Shown here one piece after another: positions 33,601-45,600 of a stretch of DNA of 64,000 nucleotides. The stretch is from Bolinopsis microptera (lineage: Eukaryota > Ctenophora > Tentaculata > Lobata > Bolinopsidae), in NCBI RefSeq assembly GCF_026151205.1, contig NC_087081.1, positions 3,849,246 to 3,913,245 on the forward strand. The letters are read 5' to 3'. The first letter of the stretch is position 1. Every line of letters begins with the position of its first letter. Below the pieces are notes generated by a model, which saw only the letters and a list, made by a program, of their open reading frames with translations, did no database searches and was not told where the DNA came from. The translations under genes were made by a program, and so were the position numbers.

Positions 33601-36600
33601 GATCAAGTGGGAGGAACTACTGACAAAGCCCAGGTTCGGAAATGTCCAGGCTATTTCCGTAGATTGCTATGTAAGTATAAGCTTTGTAAGCTCTGTTATA
33701 ACATGTAAATTGGTTGTCTAGACTCTAGACTTTCCAGTCTAATGGGCGGAAAGTGATTTTTTGGAAAAGCCATGGTACACTATGCTGATTTAAAATAATA
33801 AGATTTAATATTAAATAGGTGTTTTTCATTCAATAAATTTATATTTCTGCAGGAGTGCGATAATCACATTCTTGAGACAGAAATGGAAAACATAAAATTG
33901 GAACTACAAGAAGCAAAGAATGAACTCGAGAACGGAGCTAAACGTGAAACGGATCTGAACAACATAAAGACAGAACTGGAAAACACACTACAACAAGCAA
34001 AGAAGGAACTCGAGAACAGTGCTGAATGTGAATCGGATCTGAGCAACATAAAGACAGAACTGGAAAACACAAAGTTGGAACTACAAGAAGCAAAGAAGGA
34101 ACTCGCGAACGTTCCTGAATGTGATCTCCAAAAAGGAAAGCTGACGAGATGGGATGTTTTGTACTCCTGCAACTTCTACAATAAGACCTTTACTCGCAAA
34201 CTTCAAAAGAAATTCCGCTCAATGTGGTCGGACACAAAGAAACTATTTGGGGAGAAGTTGACTGACGAAGCCATAGAAAAGTTCAAAGATCTTCACAAGC
34301 AAGCAGATGACAATTGTGAAACCGATTAAAGGACTTTTATTTCATAACCATTTCTCATTAAAAACTGAACTGTTACATTTGATTAGATAGGGTTACAGTC
34401 AAGATTTCAAAATATTGTTTTTGCTTATATCATAGTGTACTAATTATCTTCTAAAAGTATCCCCGCCACTATAGCTCACGATCTTGTTATTTGCGTAAAA
34501 ATTCATTTTATGATTTAAAATTATTGTACTATTTACCAACGCTATGTAGTCAGAATGGTCAAAAATACGGTTTTTGAAATTGGAATCAGAGACAGTGCAT
34601 TGCAGTTAAACGGGAGGAATTATAAAATATCATAATTTCATATTACTAATTAATACTTATTTCAACTAATACTACAGTTATCTCATAAAAAAACAAAAAT
34701 GTTTTGACATCACTAAGTAAAACGGATTTTTACTACATACCGCTTTAGTCTCAGCGGCGGTTGGTGCAGGGGGAGAGTCCCCAAACCCACCAAATCCTCC
34801 AAATCCTCCTTCGTCAGCTGGCCCACGCTTTTTTTCTTCATCGTGACGAATCTTGAACTCTCGCAAGGATTCAGGAGTGTATTCCATCGCCCTGAAGGGA
34901 GTTGGGTCAGACATTCTGAACTCAAATAGAAAGATAATAATGGTGAACGTTAAGATACAATTTTTGATCAGATGAAATTTAAAAACATAGCTAAGGGAAA
35001 ATTACTGTAAATAAATCTGAATGGCAAAACAATTAATGTCTTAACTCTTACCTCTCTGGTAACTCATCATCAAGAAGTACGGGAACTTTGGGCTTAGCCA
35101 TTATAGACCCTGCTGGTAGTTTAGCCTGGATCGTGTCCAACCTCCCACTCCAATCCTCTGCCTCGGTGATCATCTTCTGTTTTCTGTCTCGTAGTGCTAA
35201 TAGACGCTCATTGAAGTTCATTTTTGTCATGTAAATCTGAAGGAAATCATATAAAGTTAATTAGAAGGTAAGAGTTCGATAGTTAATCTCTTTTAATCCA
35301 AAGACCCACACCAACAGCTGAAAAGGTCTCGGACAGTCAACATGTCTTCCGAGCTTATCTAAGTTTTTCTGCCGATCTCAATAAAAGGCTTTGACAGCAA
35401 TGCTGTCAGCATAACCAAAGATCAAACAGACTAAAGTTACATTTCAAAAGAGAAATTACCATTCTTCTGAGTTCTAAAAGTTGAGCTCGCTTGAATGTGC
35501 CACCCTGTCGCTGGGACTCAGGAACCTTGTAGTTTTTAGCCGTCTTCAAGTTGAAGTCTCCCATGTTGTTTTTGGCGTCCTCGATTGCTGCCAACATTTG
35601 GGGATCTTCATAGTTCTCAGAGGGCTTGCGTGAGGACAAGTTCTTCCACTACAACAAAGGATTAAACTAAGAGACGAAATTGAAACAGCCATGAAAACCA
35701 ATCAATAAATTCTCGAATCTGAAGATAAAGGTTGACTTATAAGAAACAATATTGTTGAATGGTAGAGATTACATTGATAAACTAACCGCTAATTCTCTCT
35801 GCAACCGCTTACTCTTCCTTTCCTCTGCCTTCTGCAAGCTCTTGTTTGCTTTTGCGTCCTTCAGTTTTTTACCTCCCTTGGAACCTACCACCGCTGAGGG
35901 TCCGTGCATATCCAATTCTGTATTCTTCCTCACGAAACCCAATCCCTGTGAGGAGGGCTGAAATTTCAACTTTAATTTTCTCGAATAATTATTAATTAAT
36001 AATCGGTGCAAAATGGTTATTAAATATTTTTGGTGCAAAAGATTTTTCGTATTCCTACTTCTAGAAAAGTCTATTCTAAATGCTTATATGTGCAAATCTT
36101 GCTCATGTTTTCTAGCTAATAATTGATGCAGATGTGTGCATCTAGTAGCGTGAAAAAGAAAAGATTTTTCTTAAATGAGACAATAATTTAACTACGAAAA
36201 AAGGAGGCTGTTTTCAGTTTCGAGCTTCAAAGAGCAGCAGGCTAAAAAGGTGGTGGAAAAGGGCAATTACTAGAGCCCGATTAATAAGAGCTATTTTTGT
36301 AATCGACAGCCGTAAGATTGACTGACTTCATTATGAGTCAAAATAGTCGTCATCCGTCATAATATGTTGGCGACTTAACGTATTTAATAATCAAAATCTC
36401 CGAATTACACTTATCATCGAATTATAACTAAGCGTATTCGAGAATTTATAGGGGACACTAGTCCGCCGTCACTCCGTAGCCCATTCTAAATTTGAACTGT
36501 TCTTTCAGAGTTGAAGAAATGTACCATTTTCTAACTACTGTCGAAATACTGAGTTAAAGACGGTCGTCGTTTGATTTGGCAGCAAATCTATAAGTAATAA

Positions 36601-39600
36601 ATAATTGATTATAAAGTTTCAGCGTCTAACAGTTAAAAGCATTTAGTGAATAACAGCGAAAGAAATGTTGTAGATAAGAGTGTTGTAGATAAGAGTGTTG
36701 TAGATAGGAGTGTTGTAGATTTAAAGAGTGTTGTAGATAGGAGTGTTGTAGAGTGTCTTGCGAAAAGTTGCGAAGTTTATGGATTGATTTTTAGGAAAAT
36801 ATGTAGATGTGATTATAAACTTGACTGCTTGTGGGAAGCTGACTCAAGTATTCTTTCAAAACATCGAGGTCTTAATATGAAATTGTTGTTTTCTTGAACA
36901 TTTATTTCAAGACTTATTTCAGGTTTTTAGGCGGGACATTACCCCCCACAAGGAGTCAAGTTTATATAATTTATGCAGCATAAATGCTACAGAAAGAAGA
37001 ATAAGGAGGAGGGCAACATGAAATTACCGTCTTGGGTTCGCTGACTTCAATCTGCAATTTCAACCAAGTTATTTGCTATTTACCATTTAATTGTATTATA
37101 TCGTATATTTGTTTTAGAAACTTACAATTCTGAATGTTTGTCATAAGTTCGTTGTATCTTTAAAGTCTATTATATTATATATCAAGAAGGAAATCCTAAC
37201 AATCAACGAATGGTAATTTTTTATAAATATCAAAATATTGGGATGTCAGTGCGTTTTAACGTATCATGTTATTGAATTAACTGTACACCAGCAATTAATT
37301 AACAGTAATCGCCCTAAACTAAACTACTTAATTATCCGACCAACCTGTCGGGCCATAGTGGATATCCTCCTAGCGTCAGAGCCCCTGGATCCAGGAGCTC
37401 CATTGCTGTCGGCAGCCAACTTCTTGTGGAAATCATCCAGTGCTTGTTGCATCGCCTCAGACGGTTTAGCGCACCTGAACGTGGATACCTGGGAAGCTTA
37501 CTGTCAAAATTTGCTTCGATTTTGTTTTCAGTTTCATCTCTGATTTGAAATACTGATGGATTTGTCGTCTAGAAAGATTCGCATGTTACTAGATCAAAAT
37601 ACCTAATATCTAAAATTTCTAATATCAAAAATTTAATTAATTAGACACTTATTTAATTAATTATACACTTTCATTAACAGCTGTTATTTAAAAGGATATT
37701 GAAATTAAACACTCACTAAATGGTCTGACTCCACCGCGTGGAGCACAATCCTGTCTGTTGCTACCACATCCTTGAACCTCTTCCTCAGCTTCATCAATTC
37801 TATCCTGAATAAGTCATAAGCTTACTTTTTGATTCAATTAATTAGAAATTCGATAAGTTTGCTATTCAGATTTCAGATAGCAAATACTTTATCAGCACTA
37901 AGGTTACTTATCTTGAGATACTAGCATCATTAAGCAGCTATTTTAATTTGTCTCTAACTTATCGTGCATCCAGTAGTTAGTTAATGAGCAAATATAGTTA
38001 CCGGTTAATCATTAATTAGTAAATGGGCAAATATAGTCACAGGTTGAGGGCTCATTATTATTCCATTTGTAAACAACAAATAAATCAGATCTTGAGCGCT
38101 AACCTGTGTTTCTCAGAGTTCCAGGCTAGCTGTTTTCTAATGAGATCCTTCGAGTCTGAAACCTCCTGGGCTATAATGGAGCCCATCTGTGGATCCATTG
38201 AGAAGTCCTGAACAAGATCGATTATTTAACTAAACTAAGCATAACCCTCGTGTGATAAATTAATAAGTCATTTTATTAAGTTATTTGCACTAATTTTCCC
38301 CGTTATTTGTCTTCAATATATCATAGCACTCGGTGTTACTGCTTTACTGCAGAAACGAGTATAATCAAATTCAGCTCAAGTTTTAAACATTTACACTTTA
38401 CTCCTTTATCAATACTTCTATCAATTATACTTACATTAGCCAGCAGAGTTAAGTGTTTGGGCAGGTCCTTGTTGACCACCTTGAGTTTCTTGAACTTGGA
38501 CCTCAAGGTAGCGATAGTTTTCCTGACTTTGATCTTCTTGTCCTCTGCTGTCTTTAGCATCTTTTCGTGCTCTCGCTTCTGTTTCGCTTCCTCGATACTG
38601 AAAGACGTGTATTAGAATTATTTGAGTCTGTGTTCCAGTTATATGTCAGCCGATAAACTGATTAATCTGTCTAGGGTATAAGGTTTGAAAGATTAAGCTC
38701 ACTCGCAATTATAGCCGTCAATTAGCAAATGTATACGGTAGTATTCTTGACAGAGTAGAACAAATATTATCGAATAAAATGGAAGTTCTTTTAACTCCTC
38801 TACATGAGGGCACACTAACATTCACAACACCTGATTCAGGTATTGGATATGGAACTGAACACGTTGAATAAAGATCTAATTTAGTTTTCAACATCTCATT
38901 TTTTTCGTCTGACCGCGGGAAATAGAGATCTTATTTTTTAAACACCAAACTATTTCCTGATACTCTGATATATTTAACTTTTTCACTTTTCTTACTCCTT
39001 ATTTTTAATGATTTGAATACAAATTGTAAGTCTCCCTAGACAAATCCTAAAGGTAATATTTACGATGGTAACTGCAGTTGTACGTGATAAAACAAGATGG
39101 TCTGTATCTTATTTGTTTCCTCCTTGCTTGATCCCTAGCTCTTCAACGCAACAGTCTCTAATAGTCTAATGTAACATAAATGTGCTGATCGTTAAAGTTA
39201 ACGTGCCAGATGTACTTAGAGGTCAGAGGACTGATGTGTCTCAAACCGTTAATAGAATCAATATCAGATATAATTGACAGAGACATGATATTATTACGAA
39301 TCGTAGCATTTATTTTAAGAGAATTTAGTGCCGAATTCGCTCAAAATATCGGCACTCATATTAAAAGTATTAAAGTTCAAAATTACGCACTCAGTTCCAA
39401 GTCACGAACCACTGATTACATCGCTGACTTGGAGTCACAGGTGTGTACTGACTACTGTGTAACCCAATTAGCGTATAGATGAACTTCTTAACGTTACTTC
39501 TGTAACTCGTTATATAATAGAAGCGTCGAAGCAACGTGGTGGTGACTTGTAAAGGAGGTATTTTTTACGGGGACTGTTTAGGATGGTTTCTGTTAGTAGA

Positions 39601-42600
39601 TCTAGTTGGACACTTCTACTTATATTTGCCTCGTAAGAAAGTTCTTTTTAAATTAAATTTATGTGTGTTGAGATACGTTTCATCTAAGGTTTGTTATTGA
39701 GTCACGACTTTAAGAAGTCACTGTTTTTCATTGAGATAGATATCATTTTCACAGGATTGTCACCGCGAGACATGTCAAAAAAAAAGATAAAACGGTTAAC
39801 GGGAAGGTGGCATTTGAACTGGCATCAGCTTACTTCTGCACCGGCGACCAGAAATGGTAAAAAAATCAAGACCAGAATTAGGGAACTTTAAGATAGCATA
39901 TTAAAGTATAAAGAGCAAATGCTTGTGTCTGGTCAAAATTGAACCTGATAAAAATTAAAATACTAACCTCCTTTTTTAGAATACGTGATTTAAAATTATT
40001 TTGAAAATATTTTAACTAATTTCTCTACTTAGGTACGACGGAATAGCTGACCCCGCTCTAAGATTCTTCTGTGATCTCCTCTACACAATGATCTGTAAAA
40101 GAGATTTACCACATGCTGAGACTCTACTTCAGTGGATTATAGATCTAGAAGTTTCCATGGGCAATGATACAAGTTATAACGAGTGTATGAAGGAGGAGGC
40201 AGTTAAGGGGATTAGAACTCTGTTTTGTAACAGAGAAGAGAGTGTCGTTATCTTCTCAAGCTTGCTGAAATTTATAGTGAAGTGGACATGTGAGGCTGCG
40301 GTAGATGAATGGCAGGGTGATATGACAGCTTGCAATATTTCCACATTCCTCCGACAGCAAGCAAGGGGTATAGTTCGCATGTTTAGTCTGGTACCCTTTA
40401 TATGCGATAACCCGGCTTCTAATGGCAGTAAAACAGGGAGAGATCCAGACAAAGTGTTTAAAAGGGAAATATTTGAAGAGATTTCACACCAAGATCAAGA
40501 AAACAGAACAAAGATATCGCTCACAAAGCGACAGTACGATCTATCTTCGATGATGAAGTTTCTGGAGAATCTTGTATGTGATAAGTCTGCATTCCTCCAA
40601 ATAGCGAAATATGTAGAGGAGGAAGTGACTGAGAATGAGGATGGAATGACAGAGGTTGCTTCTCTTCTTCATGGTTTTATCTGCTGTACTCTTGTTGCTA
40701 TTCATACTGATTAGATACTCGCGCCAATGTACTTACGAACTGGTTGAGCTGTAATATTGAAAGTATGATAAAGTAAAATGAAATCTCAATATCTCATTGT
40801 GGTATAGTGACGAATGATAACTGCTTTCTGAAAAACAATTCCAGTTCATATCTTCTTTCCGAATATCGAGATTGCCTCCACTGTACTGCTTTAGTCTTTA
40901 TTGGAACCGCCAAATAAGTAATAAATAACAATAAGAACATGGTTCGATCTTTTCTTTCCTTCTTCGTGATTGCTGGCCGGTGGTCAACAGCTGTTTACCA
41001 GTGTTAATACTGATCATCTGATATTAACAGCTATTCACTATAAGCTACACAGTCAGACAGTGTTACGAGAGATGGACTATCTATTATTTGTCTTTATCGT
41101 GGATAGTGCTTCGTATTCCATCACAGTCCTTGAAATCTTTTTGATTTGAAACATATTGGATTTTTATTATTCCTTCTTCTTAATAAGCTTCGTTTTTCTC
41201 TTCAGTGGGTCGATCACTCTATTATGGGATGAAATAAGAGTTTCCGCTGTCTGTAAAACAAAATACGTTATGTATTGTCGATGTTTCGGCTACATGCCTT
41301 TGTAACTCGTTACATAGCTGCAATCGTGCGTTGCAGCTATGTTAAGAATCTACCGTCCCCAGTAATCAATCCATCTTTTTACTCGACCGGTTTCCATTTT
41401 CTGGCTGAATTTCAAATCAGTTACCGGTGGAAATATTAAAGCCAAACAGTGCAAGTGACGTTTAACCACGTGGTACTAACTAGAAACCATCAGATGTGGA
41501 ATGTAACGGTTCCGCATGGGTATCCTGAACTTTTAATTTCTCAAACGGCTGGAAAATAATATATAAAAATTGTTACAACGAAGCATTGTATTTGACGTGT
41601 TCCACTATTAGTTTTCAAGACACCTGATTGTGATCACAGAGACCTTTTAATTACGACGACTTAAATTTTAACTTTAATGGCGCGTGAAATCAATTTTGAT
41701 TTTTTGATCCTTGAACTTCCAACGTTGCCTTCGTTCCAATCGTCATAATATTGTGTGAATAAGATTTGAGGTTCATTTCTAGAAATTTCCTGTTTTAGTT
41801 TGTTTTAATAAAACAAATATTTAATAAAACCTACACAGCACAACCCGATGATGCTCAACCTAAGTGCCTGCAACTCCTCCCTCTACGGTGTAGAAACTGC
41901 TGCAGAACGTTACTCATGGCTCAGCTGGTTAACGTTTGTCCTTTTCACCTCTCTGATTGGGGACACTACAATCCTCGTTGCTTCAATCAAGTACAACGCT
42001 TTCAAACTTCATGACTGTATGGTTGTGTTTATCCAGCATATCGCAGTTGGTGATCTGCTGATTACCTTATTTGGTGTGGTTCCTATGATTGTAATGTTGA
42101 TCGCAAAAGAGTGGGTTTTTGGGATAAATCTGTGTTACGTGAAGGTTTATATTTGTTCGGTAGGGTGGATAGCAAGCTCCCTGTTCATATGCCTCATGAG
42201 CCTATGTAAAGTAGTGTTACTGAGTTTCCCTAAAAGGTCAAAGTTTTGGAAAAGAAAACCGGCCCACATGATGTGTACAGGAGTATGGGTCGCGTCTTTT
42301 GCTTTAGCATGCATTTTATTCATGTACATAAAAAACTGGTTACCTTTTGACTTTACAACATGCAATGAACATTATTCAATCCAGGTTTCCAGTAAAAGGG
42401 CGCCCCGGGATTCTTGGTATCAGTACTTAGTGTTCGTTATAGCGACCATGGCTACCTTCATCATCATTGTGACTATTCTTCTTCTAAAGCACCTGTTCAA
42501 AGCAAGGGAATCAGCCCGTTTAACAGGGGCACGAGCTAGGTGGCAAGGCATTACCACTGTCTTACTCACAGCTCTGTTCCATTGTCTCTCGTATCTCCCT

Positions 42601-45600
42601 GTTATTGTTAGAGAGGTTGCTGGTTCTTACGTCAAGGGAACCTTTGGACTTGGATCTTACACTTATTTTGCCAGGGCAACTTACGCCGTTGTTTACCTAA
42701 ACATTGTGGCAAACATTTTTATATACAGTTTTACTGTTCCAAGCTTTAGAAGCTTTCTCAGGGCGGTGATGCAACAGGTAACTGGTAACAGGTAACTGGT
42801 AATTGGTAACTGGTAAATGGTAACTGATAACTAACATTATATCAGCATTCAGCCAGGATAATAGCTTAACGGCAATTGGGGAGAACAAATATTGGTATAA
42901 TCTGAAGACATTGCAGTCAGATCAGTGGATTTTGAACTATTGAAGAGAAAAACTTTGGGGAGATTTTCATCTTAGTTAATTGAAAAACCTCGATTGTTTG
43001 ATCCAAATCGTAAATTTTGCCGTGAGAATTATTATTAAATTGTCAATAAACTTTAACCGAAATATGTACAAGTCTTAGAATATCTAAAAAATGAATGATA
43101 CTTAGATTAAATTTCCATTTCATCTGTTATTTTAAAATGCAATTATCACTTTTAAAACAAGTTAACAAATAGAAGTAAAAGAAAGAAATAAAAGGCTAAC
43201 AAAAAACCGATGTGAGTGCGACTCTTACCTCATTTAAAACGACTGCAAAAAATATATAATTTTGATCGTGAGACGAATAGTTATTCTGAAAAATAAAATG
43301 AAATCTTAGAAATATAACTTAAAAATCGTACATATTAAGTACCGTAATTTGAAAATTGTAGATGCAGAGATGTAGATGGAGAATCATGGATGAAATCGAA
43401 TGCACGAGGACAATATTAATGAAATTTTAATGTACAGTGACAAGTCACTGAAAACGCCAATCAATATTACCCACACAATCAATATTACTCACACAAGTCA
43501 ATCAATATTACTCAAACTCTCAAACAATCTCTATTTCTCCATGTTGTAACTGTCATAGTTCGGCAAAGTGCTTTTATAAAACTATGCTTTATAAAGGCAC
43601 TACATAACAATTGACCAAAATTAACTTTAAATGAACTGTAAGATTGTCATTTGAAACAGAGCTTCCAAATTGTCGGTAATCGTAAGTATAGCTATAATAA
43701 AGTAATAATGTATGTTTACATAATTGTTAACTACTGTATGTAAATATTTACTATGATTTATTGAGTTTGTTTTCTGGAGTCAACTCAGTGATATGCAGAA
43801 TATTAGGGATTTGAACCTTGATTAAAAAGAAATTATCATTTATATACTTTTTTAAGTTGTACGAGTTATATATCCAAACTCGCAAAATATAATTTGGTGG
43901 CACTACGTACACTTTTTAATCGTATTCAGATGAAAAGGAGACACGTTTCTCGTATCTTCGCATGGTCATAGAAAGAAATGATTCAAAATCTTACCTGTAC
44001 GCCTTCAAGTCGTCAATATCATCAACAGGTGGTCCGGTGATTTCCTCCTTGACCTTAGATTTCAGTAGGCTGTCGGAGGGAGAGGGAAGTGAGAGTTCTA
44101 CTCCAGCGTGGTTTACTTTGTACACGAACAGGTTACCGTCGTTACCACCAGAAATTAGGAACCTGTCAAGAAGTTGAGGTTTTTGATGAAGATGATAATG
44201 GTTATTAACTGATATAGTTAGAAATTTCTACCAATCTAGGATGAAAAGTTCGTAGATCTGCACGTATCGAATATAGATATCAGAAGGGATGAATTTAATA
44301 TTCAAGACGAGACAAATCTACAAGAAAGTTTCACACATAATCCACCAGGTTCATTTAACTGACCTTGTATCGAATGAGGTCATAATGCCGTTAACACTGC
44401 CAGAAGAATGAGCAGGTAAAGTAAAGGGAGGGCCCATCTGGAGACCACTACCCTCCAACTTCTTGTGTATCCTGATGGTACCATCTCCCATTCCTACCAT
44501 TACGTTACTGCCATCTTGCCTGAAAGAGAGGGGTGTGTGAGGTTACTGGAGGGCAGTTACATTATACATTATGTACATTGTACATTATACATTACACATT
44601 ATACATGTTACACTGATCCGGGATAATTGGAACGGTTGGATTATTTTACGGTAAACTTTTAAACCGGAGAGCCCTGTGTTACGCGACTCGTCATCTTGTA
44701 ACTTCGTAACTTACATGAGGTTAATCTCGTGGATTTCAATATCAGTATCCATATCAATGACCCTGAGGGGTTCTCCATTCAACCTCACCCATCTCCCTCT
44801 CATAGAAGGAGGTGTAGGCATGTCTGCGAGAGGGTCGTTGAAAGTGCACTCGTACAGCGCACCCGTATCTGTTCCGTCCTGTGGGAAGGAAGAGAGCTTA
44901 GGAGTTTAAGAGCTTAGGAGCTTGAAAATATGACCTTACTTGACAGCATTGGCCTAACTATGGGGATACACAATACTTAGCTTCTTCGTTGTGAGACAGA
45001 GTAGAGACAGACACCAACGCGAGGAAGTTCAAACGAGTTCAGGCATTGGCATTGAGAATGATGTCTGATGCCATGCCAAGTACTCCCTTCATCGCACTGA
45101 ACCACCTCACTAACACATCAGGGCAATTCGGTAACGTAGCTCAAGGCACAGTTAAGGCACGGTTAAGGCACGGTTAAGGCACAAGGGTTACATAAGGCAC
45201 GGTTGAGGCACGGTCACTTAAGGCACGGTTAACGCACGGTTAACGCACGGTTAACGCACGGTTAAGGCACGGTTAAGGCACGAACTGCCCATAACCAACC
45301 ATTATGGTCGTTTAAGGCACGGTTAACGCACGGTTGGGGAAATATAACAGTATAACCTATAAACATACAAGTGGTTAACTAAGACACATGATCTGAATGT
45401 GACGATCTGTAAATTTTACAGTGCGATTCCCGCTAAGAATAAATAATCTAATTCTTAAGCAACAGCCCTGCCTCGTTTGACCGTCCTATATTTGAAATCC
45501 TTATTTCGATTAACGATCTCTTCAAGTAACCAGGCTCTTCAAATTAAGTTAACATCTCCTAAGCAAGAATCCCGAGATTCATGCTTATCGTTATGTGTTT

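Noticed and set aside
43200..43262. Extra CFAP44 exon between exons 21 and 22 (AG-bounded segment near 43230-43245)
   Set aside because: It brings an in-frame stop in the required phase; joining exon 21 directly to exon 22 gives the expected AYSIEE.
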